Assembly (NCBI RefSeq): GCF_004138285.1 | Contig: NZ_SCFN01000004.1 | Coordinates: 1-64,000, forward strand | Source of the DNA: Gottfriedia acidiceleris | Lineage (GTDB): Bacteria > Bacillota > Bacilli > Bacillales > Bacillaceae_G | Direction of reading: 5' to 3' | DNA length: 64,000 bases | Shown: positions 29,070 through 38,910 of the stretch, piece by piece | Layout: every line of letters begins with the position of its first letter | Position numbering within the stretch: position 1 is the stretch's first letter | Notes under the pieces: generated by a model | Seen by the model: the letters and a program-made list of their open reading frames with translations, nothing else | Databases searched by the model: none | Told to the model about the DNA's origin: nothing | Program-made: the position numbers and the translations under genes

Positions 29070-29954
29070 TTAGTTACCTTTTACTTGATTCATTACTTCT
29101 TCAGCAAAGTTATCTTCACGTTTTTCTAAGCCTTCTCCAACTTCATAACGAACGAAAGATTTAACAGTTCCGTTAGCAGCTTTTACGAATTGACCTACTT
29201 TAACGTCTGGGTTTTTAACGAAAGATTGATCTAATAAGCAGATTTCTTCGAAGTATTTACCAATACGTCCTTCTACCATTTTAGCAACGATGTTTTCAGG
29301 TTTACCTTCGTTTAATGCTTGTTGAGTTAAAATTCCACGCTCATGCTCAACTTCTTCTTGAGAAACAGCATCACGAGAGATATATTTAGGGTTGATTGCA
29401 GCGATGTGCATAGATACGTCTTTAGCAACATCTTCTTTAGTTGTTCCTTCTACAACTGAAAGAACACCGATACGACCGCCACTGTGTAAGTAAGCACCAA
29501 ATGCGTCAGCATCTGTTTTAGAAACTAATTCAAAACGACGTAATGAGATTTTTTCTCCGATTTTAGCAATTGCATGGTTGATGAATGTTTCAACAGTTTC
29601 ACCAGTTTCCATTGTTTGTGTTAAAGCTTCTTCAACAGTTGCAGGTTTGTTAGCAACGATATGTTTTGCAAGAACAGATCCTAATTCTTTGAAACCTTCG
29701 TTTTTCGCAACGAAATCAGTTTCAGAGTTTACTTCGATTAGTACTGCATCGTTTCCAGCTACTTCAACGAAAGTTAAACCTTCAGCAGCGATACGGTCAC
29801 CTTTTTTAGCAGCTTTTGCGATACCTTTTTCACGAAGGTAGTCGATTGCTTTGTCCATGTTACCTTCAGTTTCAGTTAATGCTTTTTTGCAATCCATCAT
29901 ACCAGCGCCAGTTTTTTCACGTAATTCTTTTACCATTTGTGCAGTAATTGCCAT
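29070..29954 (-). CDS. tsf: Elongation factor Ts
   Basis: EF-Ts is the nucleotide-exchange factor for EF-Tu. The 294-residue protein begins with the UBA-like domain ([20 protein letters not shown]) and contains [13 protein letters not shown] (about 75-87), the core that disrupts Mg binding in EF-Tu. The two dimerisation-type core subdomains follow, with [17 protein letters not shown] precedes the ATG. It is separated from rpsB by a terminator. Confidence 0.98.
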   Translation of the reverse strand: MAITAQMVKELREKTGAGMMDCKKALTETEGNMDKAIDYLREKGIAKAAKKGDRIAAEGLTFVEVAGNDAVLIEVNSETDFVAKNEGFKELGSVLAKHIVANKPATVEEALTQTMETGETVETFINHAIAKIGEKISLRRFELVSKTDADAFGAYLHSGGRIGVLSVVEGTTKEDVAKDVSMHIAAINPKYISRDAVSQEEVEHERGILTQQALNEGKPENIVAKMVEGRIGKYFEEICLLDQSFVKNPDVKVGQFVKAANGTVKSFVRYEVGEGLEKREDNFAEEVMNQVKGN

Positions 29955-30036
29955 AATATTTCATCTCCTATATGTAAGCTTATTTTATTCAATCGTTTTA
30001 TAAGGTAAACAATTTTCGATTATTTTAACCTTAAAA

Positions 30037-30072
30037 AAAGGTGATAAAAGGCTAAAACCTCTTATCACCTTT
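30037..30072 (-). terminator. rpsB terminator
   Basis: A perfect 11-bp stem AAAGGTGATAA / TTATCACCTTT, with T7 on the minus strand, begins 11 bases after the rpsB stop. Read-through may supply part of tsf expression. Confidence 0.85.
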
Positions 30073-30082
30073 CAATTTCTCA

Positions 30083-30889
<807 letters not shown>

Positions 30890-30896
30890 ATGGACT

Positions 30897-30925
30897 ACTA
30901 TAGCATATACATCATTATTTATCAA
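30897..30925 (-). promoter_or_regulatory. Sigma-A promoter of rpsB
   Basis: On the minus strand, TTGATA (30920-30925), 17-base spacer, TATAGT (30897-30902), with an extended TGC before the -10. This is a close match to the sigma-A consensus. Confidence 0.75.
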
Positions 30926-31121
30926 GAGAAAATGAGAAATTATTGTCGAAGTTTCAACAATGTTTACTTTTCCTTTTCTCTATATAAATCCATCTTCCAT
31001 TTTCATCCATAGAAAGTCTATTATTTAGATCATCGAACTGCTATTATTCGAATTTGAGATTTGATCTATTCTTCCACATTAAATGATTAACAAATGACTG
31101 CAATAAATTTAATGATTTAGA

Positions 31122-31286
31122 ATGGAGAATTCAACTGACCCAATTACTGAATCTTTATCAGTATTGGGAATTTTTGTTAATTTATTCAACTTTATCGAAT
31201 TCTTCTTCATATTCTATAAAATTGTTAAAAAAGAAATAGTCAATAAAGTAAGTAATGTGAGGCTGATTTCCACTACTCAAATATAA
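31122..31286 (+). CDS. Candidate 54-aa small membrane protein
   Basis: This plus-strand frame lies in the 578-base gap between sigD and rpsB. It has an acidic/polar N terminus, one hydrophobic segment (residues 12-32, rich in Phe, Leu, Ile), and a Lys-rich tail, like a single-pass small membrane protein. There is no clear ribosome-binding site, and an inverted repeat (CCCAATTACTGA / TCAGTATTGGG) lies inside it, so it may be chance in AT-rich DNA. Apart from this, the rpsB promoter and the leader, nothing else was seen in 30782-31359. Confidence 0.2.
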   Translation: MENSTDPITESLSVLGIFVNLFNFIEFFFIFYKIVKKEIVNKVSNVRLISTTQI

Positions 31287-31359
31287 ATAATTAATCTTAA
31301 ATCCATAGAATTTCTCCTATTATTTCTAAATGTAATTCAATGTAGAAATTACAAAGTTC

Positions 31360-32133
31360 CTATGTATTATTTTTTACTAATAGGTCCCTTAATTTAAAAA
31401 TAGACTTAGCATGGATCTGAGAAACCCTAGAAGTCGATAAATTAATAATTGTTCCAATTTCAGTAAAAGTTAATTCTTCATGATAGTACAAACTTATTAC
31501 TAGCTGTTCTTTCTCATTTAATTCGGTAACAATCGTATTGGCAAGCAGCCCTATTTGTTCATCTTTCAGTAGCATTTCTTCTGGTGTTAATGTTTCATGA
31601 TCTTTTATTGTATGAATAAAATTAACTTGTCCATCTCCAGCATCTTTAATTTGTTCATCTACAGACAACATATTAGCGAAAAACACATCATTTATGACAT
31701 TAACAACCTCCATCGAAGTATAACCTGTATACTGTGCTATTTCTTCAGGTGTAGCTTTTCGTTGAAGAGCCGGTTCTAACTTTTCAATTGCACAATCAAT
31801 TTTTTTTGCCTTATCTCTAATTGATCTAGGTAACCAGTCTTCTTTACGAAGACCATCCAATATATTGCCACTTATTCTAATTGAAGCATATGTTTCAAAC
31901 TTTAAATCTCTTTCCGGATCAAATTTCTCTAGTGCGTCATATAAACCCATCATTGCTAAACTGTGTAAATCATCTCTGCTGACATTTGAAGGTAATCTTT
32001 GAGCTATACGATTTACTTGGAAATGAACTAGTGGCATATAAATCCGCATTAACGCATCTCCAGCATCTAAATCACGATCTTCAATCCACATTTTCCAATA
32101 ACTTTGTGAAACATTTTTTTGAACTTGCAACAC
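31360..32133 (-). CDS. sigD: RNA polymerase sigma factor SigD (flagellar/autolysin type), isolated
   Basis: This is a sigma-28 family factor of about 257 residues with all regions: sigma-2 (DDLHSLAMMGLYDALEKFDPERDLKFETYA split across regions 2.1-2.3, then RISGNILDGLRKEDWLPR), sigma-3, and sigma-4 with the helix-turn-helix FTEIGTIINLSTSRVSQIH. It looks intact. AGGTGA lies five bases before the GTG at 32133, which I choose over an in-frame GTG three codons upstream that overlaps the site. In B. subtilis sigD is near the end of the large fla/che operon between codY and rpsB. Here the neighbours are kept but the flagellar genes are gone. It could serve flagellar genes located elsewhere, or control autolysins. 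Confidence 0.93.
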   Translation of the reverse strand: MLQVQKNVSQSYWKMWIEDRDLDAGDALMRIYMPLVHFQVNRIAQRLPSNVSRDDLHSLAMMGLYDALEKFDPERDLKFETYASIRISGNILDGLRKEDWLPRSIRDKAKKIDCAIEKLEPALQRKATPEEIAQYTGYTSMEVVNVINDVFFANMLSVDEQIKDAGDGQVNFIHTIKDHETLTPEEMLLKDEQIGLLANTIVTELNEKEQLVISLYYHEELTFTEIGTIINLSTSRVSQIHAKSIFKLRDLLVKNNT

Positions 32134-33390
32134 GTCTTTCACCTCAGCGAATTACCATATTATGTTTAATACTTGATTGACAATTTGTTTTTAAATATTA
32201 AGTTTTTGGTGAAAATTAAATTTTTAGGTATCATTTTAATAAAGAGAATTAAACTTTACACAAGTTTTATTCGTGCTATTGAATAAGAATTTCTCAATTA
32301 AATAAGAAGATTATTTCGATTTCCACGATTTCCCATAAATCGGGCAAGCTACCTTTTCGTTCTTATCAAATATTTATCAATAGGAGATTACAATAAATCT
32401 AGAATCGATTCATCCAAATTCATCTTTTATGACTATTTAGCCTTTCAATTTCCCTACTATTAAATGGCTAAATAGTAATAAATATGAATCTATTAATTTT
32501 ATTCAATATTCGTTACGAATCAATCAAATTCGCATGCATAAGCATCATATGTTTGTATCATTTTATATACTTAGTCTCAAAATGCTTATGTTGTAACAAT
32601 AACTCAATTGATCACTTTTCTATCCTTTTAAAAATTATATTATTAAAATTCTTTAATTTATTCACCTATTCTTTAAAATAATGTGAAACTTTATTTAGCA
32701 CAATAAAAAATAATAATTTATTTCTTTTTTTCAAAATAATTGTTCCTGTATTCCAGAATTCTATTATTAATATAATAGATTATTTTTTTGGATAACCTGA
32801 TTTTATTTATACTTAATAAAGAACAAATTTAAACAGTACAAAATTCTTTATTTTTATACAATTAAAAAGGTAGCATTTATTGAATATTTGTTGTTTAGTA
32901 AATTAACTGATTATGACAAAAATTTATAAAGCTAACGAGGTAGACATAAAAAAAGGGTTAAGGCTAAAGATAGTAGGGTATAAAAAGACAGAAAATAATA
33001 AATAGTATAGATCTAGAAATTCTGCCTACTAATTAAATACTGTACTTCTTTTTTCGTCTTCAGGAGAGTATGTATCTGAATGAAAATAAACTAACATATA
33101 CTAAAAAACAACAATATATTTGGAAACACCCAACAGTATTAAAGTAGAAAATACCATTACAGTTCTATTATCTAATTCCCTCTCAAAATTGTATTCGAAA
33201 AAAAACGAATAATTATTTTATTTTATCACTATAATCAAGTAAATATTTTTTAATCATACCATAATTTCCAATTCGTCTATATATATCATTTAAACAAAAT
33301 AAGAAAATAGTCTCTATTTAACTAATCTTTTTATTCCAATATAAAAACACATATATTTCTAACCATTTTTTAATTTAATAAAGACAAAAA
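32134..33390. other. AT-rich gene-poor interval at the position of the fla/che operon
   Basis: About 1.26 kb of very AT-rich DNA has no credible coding frame on either strand. It contains an 11-bp inverted repeat ACTATTTAGCC / GGCTAAATAGT around 32433-32475. It occupies exactly the place where the flagellar/chemotaxis operon sits in B. subtilis. It is best read as degenerate remains or filler after a deletion, and presumably holds the sigD promoter. Confidence 0.6.
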
Positions 33391-33423
33391 AACCTTTTCC
33401 CAATTATTCATTGAGAAAAGGTT
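33391..33423 (-). terminator. codY terminator
   Basis: A 9-bp stem AACCTTTTC / GAAAAGGTT is followed by seven Ts on the minus strand, about 50 bases after the codY stop. Confidence 0.85.
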
Positions 33424-33471
33424 CAAACTAAAATTTATCTTCTAGTCTTCTTTAAGATGTGATTTTATTAA

Positions 33472-34251
33472 TTAGTTAGATTTTAATTTCTCTAACTCTA
33501 ATAAGAATTTATCATTTAGTACTTTAATATAAGTACCTTTCATTCCTAGCGATCTAGACTCGATAACACCAGCACTTTCTAATTTACGTAGTGCATTTAC
33601 GATAACAGATCTTGTAATTCCAACTCGGTCAGCAATTTTACTTGCTACTAATAAACCTTCATAGCCATTTAATTCTTCAAAAATATGTTCAATTGCTTCT
33701 AATTCACTATAAGAAAGTGATGAAATAGCCATTTGTACAACAGCTTTACTTCTAGCTTCTTCTTCAATTTCTTCTGCTTTTTCACGTAGAATTTCCATAC
33801 CTACTACTGTAGCGCCATATTCAGCTAAAATTAAATCATCATTTTCAAAATCATGATTAATTCGAGCTAGAACAAGAGTACCTAAGCGCTCACCACCACC
33901 GATAATTGGTACAATAGTTGTTAAACCGCCAGAAAATAAATCTTTATTTTCAACAGGGAATGCAGTGTGCTCACTGTTGATGTCTATATTTGATGATGTT
34001 TCATTAATATTAAATAGGTTTTGTGTATATTCTTCAGGGAATTGGCGATCGCTGAACATTTTTTGCATACGCTCATTTTCGATTTTTTGGTGTAGACCGT
34101 AACCTAATAATTTCCCTTTACGACTTAAAATAAATACGTTTGATTCAATAACTTCTTCTAATGTATCTGCCATTTCTTTAAAGTTTACTGGCTTACCTGC
34201 AGATTGTTGTAATAACTTATTAATCTTTCTTGTTTTTTCTAATAATTGCAT
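33472..34251 (-). CDS. codY: GTP- and branched-chain-amino-acid-sensing repressor CodY
   Basis: CodY is the global nutritional regulator. The 259-residue protein has the N-terminal GAF domain (about 1-155), which binds Ile/Leu/Val and includes [13 protein letters not shown] and the [15 protein letters not shown] strand. The C-terminal winged helix-turn-helix is [21 protein letters not shown] (in part, about 203-222). AGGAGG precedes the ATG. It ends the xerC-hslV-hslU-codY operon and is followed by a strong terminator. Confidence 0.98.
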   Translation of the reverse strand: MQLLEKTRKINKLLQQSAGKPVNFKEMADTLEEVIESNVFILSRKGKLLGYGLHQKIENERMQKMFSDRQFPEEYTQNLFNINETSSNIDINSEHTAFPVENKDLFSGGLTTIVPIIGGGERLGTLVLARINHDFENDDLILAEYGATVVGMEILREKAEEIEEEARSKAVVQMAISSLSYSELEAIEHIFEELNGYEGLLVASKIADRVGITRSVIVNALRKLESAGVIESRSLGMKGTYIKVLNDKFLLELEKLKSN

Positions 34252-34338
34252 CTTTCTAAATGCCTCCTATTTAATTGTACGTTTCCTTTGAAATTCTTGG
34301 AACTCAATGACTGAATTCAAAAGTATTCTTTAGCTAAA

Positions 34339-35730
34339 TCATAAAATGAATTGACTTATATCTTTATCTTTTGCAATATTTGCGAGCTTTTCATTTACAT
34401 ATTGTGGTGTAATCATAATTGTTCCCATTTGAATTTCAGAAGCTTCAAACGATAAGTCCTCAAGAAGCTTTTCCATAATAGTATGCAATCTTCTTGCGCC
34501 TATGTTGTCTGTAGTCTGATTAACTTCAAATGCTATTTCTGCTATTCTACGTATAGCATCGTCAGAAAATTCGATTTGTATACCTTCTGTAGACAATAAA
34601 GCTTTATATTGTTTAATAATTGAAAAATCAGGCTCAACTAAAATACGAACAAAATCTTCAACAGATAGTTTCCCTAATTCTACACGAATCGGGAAGCGAC
34701 CTTGTAATTCAGGTATTAAATCTGAAGGTTTTGAAATATGAAATGCACCAGCTGCAATAAATAGAATATGGTCCGTTTTAACAGGTCCATATTTTGTCAC
34801 AACTGTACTTCCTTCAACGATTGGTAAGATATCTCTTTGTACGCCCTCTCTCGAAACATCTTGAGTAGAATTTTGCTTACTTGCAATCTTATCAATTTCA
34901 TCAATGAAAATAATACCTAATTGCTCAGCCCTATAAACTGCTTCTTGTGTTACTTCATCCATATCGATTAATTTCTGAGCTTCTTCATTCGTTAAAATCT
35001 TACGAGCTTCTTTAACAGTAAGTTTTCTTTTTTTAGTTTTCTTTGGAAATAGACTACCTAATGACTCCTGGAAGTTCATTCCCATTTGTTCCATTCCAGT
35101 TCCTTGCATAAAATCTAGCATCGGAGCTTGTTGTTGCTCTACTTCAATAGACACAAGATCTTCTTCTAGTTTTCCAGATAATAGTTGAAATTCTATATTT
35201 CTTCTTTTAGATGTTAATTCTGTGTCATTCTCTTCTTGCTCAGCATTCGAGTTTTGTGAATCTTGATTAAAAAGCATCTCAAGTGGGTTTTTGAATGAAG
35301 CTTGTTTTTTCATACTAGGTGCTAGAAGTTTTACTAATCTTTGATTCGCATTTTTTTCAGCTTGATCTTTCACCTTATTCATACGCTCTTCTTTTACAAT
35401 CCGAATAGAGGTTTGGACTAAATCGCGAACCATTGATTCTACATCTCTACCAACATAACCAACTTCTGTAAATTTGGTAGCTTCAACTTTTATGAATGGC
35501 GCGCCAACTAGTTTTGCCATCCTTCTAGCAATTTCAGTTTTACCAACACCTGTTGGTCCAATCATTAAAATATTTTTTGGTGAAATTTCATCACGGAATG
35601 ACTCTTCAAGTAAACTTCTACGATATCGATTTCTGAGTGCAATTGCTACTGCTTTTTTCGCTTGTTGCTGTCCAACAATATATTGATCAAGTTTTTCAAC
35701 AATTTGACGAGGCGTGAAAGAAGTACTCAT
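34339..35730 (-). CDS. hslU: ATP-dependent protease ATPase subunit HslU (ClpY)
   Basis: HslU is the AAA+ unfoldase of the HslVU protease. From the ATG at 35730 it is 463 residues. Walker A is GPTGVGKT (58-65), followed by the I domain (about 110-240), Walker [13 protein letters not shown] (about 268-279), the sensor region, and a C terminus ending in DISQFIL that docks into HslV. GGAGAGTG precedes this ATG; an upstream in-frame ATG adds 19 unrelated residues. It starts 11 bases after hslV. Confidence 0.97.
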   Translation of the reverse strand: MSTSFTPRQIVEKLDQYIVGQQQAKKAVAIALRNRYRRSLLEESFRDEISPKNILMIGPTGVGKTEIARRMAKLVGAPFIKVEATKFTEVGYVGRDVESMVRDLVQTSIRIVKEERMNKVKDQAEKNANQRLVKLLAPSMKKQASFKNPLEMLFNQDSQNSNAEQEENDTELTSKRRNIEFQLLSGKLEEDLVSIEVEQQQAPMLDFMQGTGMEQMGMNFQESLGSLFPKKTKKRKLTVKEARKILTNEEAQKLIDMDEVTQEAVYRAEQLGIIFIDEIDKIASKQNSTQDVSREGVQRDILPIVEGSTVVTKYGPVKTDHILFIAAGAFHISKPSDLIPELQGRFPIRVELGKLSVEDFVRILVEPDFSIIKQYKALLSTEGIQIEFSDDAIRRIAEIAFEVNQTTDNIGARRLHTIMEKLLEDLSFEASEIQMGTIMITPQYVNEKLANIAKDKDISQFIL

Positions 35731-35741
35731 AATACACTCTC

Positions 35742-36287
35742 CTATTCTAATTCTTCTAAAATTATATTTCCGTTCGTATACACACAAATATCACTTGCAG
35801 TTTTTAAACTAGCATATGCAATTTGTTTTGCTGAAAGATTTTCCCCTGCGTTTTCCTTTAGTGCACGGCCTGCTGCAAGAGCGTAATTCCCTCCAGAACC
35901 GATTGCAAGAATTCCATCGTCAGGCTCAATTACTTCACCAGTACCAGAAATTAATAATAATGAATTATGATCCATTACAATTAGCAATGCTTCAAGTTTA
36001 TGTAATACTCGATCTGTTCTCCATTTTTTTGCTAATTCAACAGCAGCTCGTTGAATATTACCATTATATTCAACTAACTTGCCTTCAAAAAGTTCGAATA
36101 AAGTAAATGCATCTGCAACAGATCCTGCAAAACCAGCTAATACTTTACCATTAAAAAGCTTTCTAACTTTTCTTGCAGTATGCTTCATTACTACTGCATT
36201 TCCAAAAGTTACTTGGCCATCGCCAGCCATGGCACTTTTTCCATCGTGTCTGATTGCGAAAATCGTTGTAGCATGAAAATTGGACAT
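35742..36287 (-). CDS. hslV: ATP-dependent protease proteolytic subunit HslV (ClpQ)
   Basis: HslV is the proteasome-beta-like peptidase of HslVU. The 181-residue protein starts [14 protein letters not shown]. The residue exposed after Met removal would be Ser2, matching the Ser-type ClpQ of B. subtilis rather than the Thr-type of proteobacteria. The GDGQVTFG and [14 protein letters not shown] motifs are present. GGAGG precedes the ATG. It lies between xerC and hslU. Confidence 0.96.
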   Translation of the reverse strand: MSNFHATTIFAIRHDGKSAMAGDGQVTFGNAVVMKHTARKVRKLFNGKVLAGFAGSVADAFTLFELFEGKLVEYNGNIQRAAVELAKKWRTDRVLHKLEALLIVMDHNSLLLISGTGEVIEPDDGILAIGSGGNYALAAGRALKENAGENLSAKQIAYASLKTASDICVYTNGNIILEELE

Positions 36288-36334
36288 GTGAATCCTCCTT
36301 AGAAATGTCGATTAATTTCTAAAATTGAGCGAAT

Positions 36335-37234
36335 TTATGCTCTAGGATGATGTAAATTGTATACCTTTTGTAATCTTTCCTTCGTTACATGAGTATAGAT
36401 TTGAGTAGATGATAAATTCTCATGGCCAAGTAATTCTTGAACACTACGAATATCAGCACCGTTATCAAGCATATGCGTAGCAAAGGTATGCCTTAACATA
36501 TGTGGATAGATTTTATTAGTCAACGAAGTATCTTTGATCATTTTTTCTAATATACCACGTACACCTCTTGCCGTTAGTTTTGTACCACGGTGATTCAAAA
36601 AAAGATCGTCATTCATTTGCTTGTTAGCTACTATCAGTCTATTTCGGCCATCTTCTATATATGTATGAAGTGCTTTTTCTGCATAACTGCCAAAGGGAAT
36701 ATACCGCTGTTTATTCCCTTTGCCTGTTACTAAAATAGTCCCAATTTGAAAATCTATGTCTTTTAATTTCAAATTACAGCCTTCGCTTACTCGGATTCCG
36801 GTAGCATATAGCAATTCTAAAAGAGCTTGATTTCTTTGTCCAAGTTCCGTATCTAGATCGCTAATCTTAAATAGTTTTTCAAGTTCTTCCTTGTATAAAA
36901 ATCTTGGTATCATAGTTTCTTTTTTAGGAAGTGACGCTAATACAAAAGGATTCTCTTTTGCTTCATTTTCTCTCATAAGAAAACGATAGAAACTTCTTAA
37001 ACAAGAAATATGCTTTGAGACTGTCCGTCTTGATAGCTGTTTGTCATGCAAAGTTGTTAAATAGAGACGAACATCAGAATAAGTAACTGAAGAAAATGAA
37101 ATAATGGATTGTTGCTCCATAAAAACTAGAAATTGTTCAACAATTTTTTTATAACTATTTAATGTGTATTGTGAAGAGTTTTTCTCTAATTGTAAATACT
37201 GAATGAATAATTGACACAATATTTTAATATTCAA
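36335..37234 (-). CDS. xerC: Tyrosine recombinase XerC (CodV)
   Basis: XerC, with XerD, resolves chromosome dimers at dif. The 299-residue protein has the N-terminal SAM-like DNA-binding domain (about 1-90) and the catalytic domain with Arg in LLYATGIRVSE (about 145-150), H245 and R248 (HMLRHTF), H271 (LLGHENL) and nucleophile Tyr280. The start is TTG at 37234 with GAGGAG upstream. It heads the conserved operon ending in codY and is a housekeeping gene, unrelated to the dpaB element. Confidence 0.95.
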   Translation of the reverse strand: MNIKILCQLFIQYLQLEKNSSQYTLNSYKKIVEQFLVFMEQQSIISFSSVTYSDVRLYLTTLHDKQLSRRTVSKHISCLRSFYRFLMRENEAKENPFVLASLPKKETMIPRFLYKEELEKLFKISDLDTELGQRNQALLELLYATGIRVSEGCNLKLKDIDFQIGTILVTGKGNKQRYIPFGSYAEKALHTYIEDGRNRLIVANKQMNDDLFLNHRGTKLTARGVRGILEKMIKDTSLTNKIYPHMLRHTFATHMLDNGADIRSVQELLGHENLSSTQIYTHVTKERLQKVYNLHHPRA

Positions 37235-37298
37235 GGTAATTTCTCCTCACAAGCCACTACATACTAACATATTAAGTAGCTATTTGCAATTTATTTTC

Positions 37299-38603
37299 TT
37301 AACATTCTACAAAATTCATAATTGATTCTAATGCACGGTTTGCATAAGCTTCATATCGTTCTTGTTTTCTTTTAATTTTCACATCAAGCTTAGGGAACAG
37401 ACCGAAATTAGCATTCATAGGTTGGAAATGTTTTGCACTTGTTGTCGTTATATAATTAGCCATACTTCCAATTGCAGTTTCTGCTGGGAATTCGACTAAC
37501 TCTTTCTCCATTACGAATCTAGCTGCATTTATTCCCGCTACTAATCCAGATGCTGCAGATTCTACATAACCTTCAACCCCAGTCATTTGACCAGCAAAGA
37601 ATAAATCCCTGCGACCTTTAAAACGATATGTTGCCTCTAATAGTTTCGGTGAATTTATAAACGTATTTCGATGCATTACACCATAACGTACAATTTCAGC
37701 ATTCTCTAGACCAGGTATTAATTGTAATACTTCTTTTTGAGGGCCCCATTTTAAATGCGTTTGGAATCCTACTATATTATATAAAGTTCCAGCACTGTCA
37801 TCCTGACGTAGTTGTACAACTGCATGCGGCGTCTTACCAGTCTTTGGATCCTCTAAGCCTACTGGTTTCATTGGTCCAAATAATAATGTTTGCTTTCCAC
37901 GTTTAGCCATTACTTCAACTGGCATACAACCTTCAAAGAAAATCTCTTTTTCAAATTCTTTTAAAGGAACTGTTTCTGCTGTAGTTAATGCTTCATAAAA
38001 ACGATCAAATTCCTCTTCGGTCATTGGACAATTTAAGTAAGCTGCTTCACCTTTATCGTATCTTGATTTTAAATATACTTTATTTAAATCAATACTTTCT
38101 TTTTCTACTATTGGAGCTGCTGCATCATAAAAATAGAAATAATCTTCACCCGTTAATTCTTTTAATTGCTGTGATAACTCAGGTGATGTTAAAGGTCCTG
38201 TTGCGATTATTGTTGGACCTTCAGGTATTTTAGTCATTTCTTCGTTATGCACAATTACATTTGGATGATTTTTTACATATTCAGTTACACGGCTAGCAAA
38301 CTCATGTCGGTCTACAGCTAACGCACCACCTGCTGGTACAGCACACTCATCAGCAGAACGAATAATAACTGAATCTAATCTTCTCATTTCTTCTTTTAAT
38401 ACACCTACAGCGTTCGTTAATGTATTCGCTCTTAGTGAATTACTACAAACTAACTCAGCAAACTTATCAGTATGATGAGCAGGTGTTTGTCTAACTGGTC
38501 TCATCTCGTATAAATGTACTTTAATTCCTCTTTTTGCGATTTGATAAGCGGCCTCACTTCCTGCTAAACCTGCTCCAATTACATTAATAAATTGTTCTTT
38601 CAT
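37299..38603 (-). CDS. trmFO: Folate/FAD-dependent tRNA (uracil-54-C5) methyltransferase
   Basis: TrmFO (Gid) makes m5U54 in the tRNA T-loop using methylene-tetrahydrofolate. The 434-residue flavoprotein has the N-terminal FAD-binding [21 protein letters not shown], the [23 protein letters not shown] segment in two parts (about 50-73), and a C-terminal [16 protein letters not shown] motif (about 335-350). AAGGAG precedes the ATG. It lies between topA and xerC as in B. subtilis. Confidence 0.97.
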   Translation of the reverse strand: MKEQFINVIGAGLAGSEAAYQIAKRGIKVHLYEMRPVRQTPAHHTDKFAELVCSNSLRANTLTNAVGVLKEEMRRLDSVIIRSADECAVPAGGALAVDRHEFASRVTEYVKNHPNVIVHNEEMTKIPEGPTIIATGPLTSPELSQQLKELTGEDYFYFYDAAAPIVEKESIDLNKVYLKSRYDKGEAAYLNCPMTEEEFDRFYEALTTAETVPLKEFEKEIFFEGCMPVEVMAKRGKQTLLFGPMKPVGLEDPKTGKTPHAVVQLRQDDSAGTLYNIVGFQTHLKWGPQKEVLQLIPGLENAEIVRYGVMHRNTFINSPKLLEATYRFKGRRDLFFAGQMTGVEGYVESAASGLVAGINAARFVMEKELVEFPAETAIGSMANYITTTSAKHFQPMNANFGLFPKLDVKIKRKQERYEAYANRALESIMNFVEC

Positions 38604-38697
38604 TGTTAACTCCTTCTACGCTGATTCAATCAAAATTACGTAATAATATTTTATTATTTTTTTCTTAAAGATTTCTTAATTAAAAGTTGATATGAAA

Positions 38698-38734
38698 AGT
38701 AAAAGTGAGCAAATTAATTGCTCACACTTTTATT
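38698..38734. terminator. Terminator-like hairpin beside the dispersed repeat
   Basis: The dyad GTGAGCAA ... TTGCTCAC has T-rich flanks on both strands, in the 307-base gap 38604-38910 between trmFO and topA. It resembles the sequence overlapping the topA stop (38894-38918) and probably terminates topA transcription. Confidence 0.6.
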
Positions 38735-38763
38735 TGGACAAAGTCTCAGGAAATATGAATTTC

Positions 38764-38889
38764 AGACTGATTGAAAACGTTTGACTTTCGAGTTGCGAAT
38801 CCTGATAAGGAACTAAAGTTAACCTAAACGGTAATAAGCAGCTCAGCAGGCGAATGAAAGAAGAAAGCAAGCGTTGTTGCTGGCAGTCT
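38764..38889 (+). repeat. Dispersed structured repeat, copy 1 (126 bp)
   Basis: It is bounded by AGACTG and CAGTCT and clearly related to 56351-56473 on the other strand: the first 29 bases differ at only three or four positions, and many blocks match further on. Internal stems include AAACGTTT near the 5' end and a TTAACC / GGTAAT-like hairpin. It lies opposite in orientation to the neighbouring genes, so it is not a simple leader. Probably a small mobile, RNA- or cruciform-forming repeat. Confidence 0.8.
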
Positions 38890-38910
38890 ATATGTGAGCA
38901 AAATAATTGA

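Noticed and set aside
32484-32681. 65-codon plus-strand frame in the codY-sigD gap
   Set aside because: Composition is that of random AT-rich DNA (Ile/Leu/Phe/Cys) and there is no ribosome-binding site.
32913-33005. 30-codon frame in the same gap
   Set aside because: Too short, with no ribosome-binding site or conservation evidence, although its residue composition looks protein-like.
36335-37234. Tyrosine recombinase as part of a second mobile element
   Set aside because: Position in the xerC-hslV-hslU-codY operon and full family motifs identify it as housekeeping XerC.
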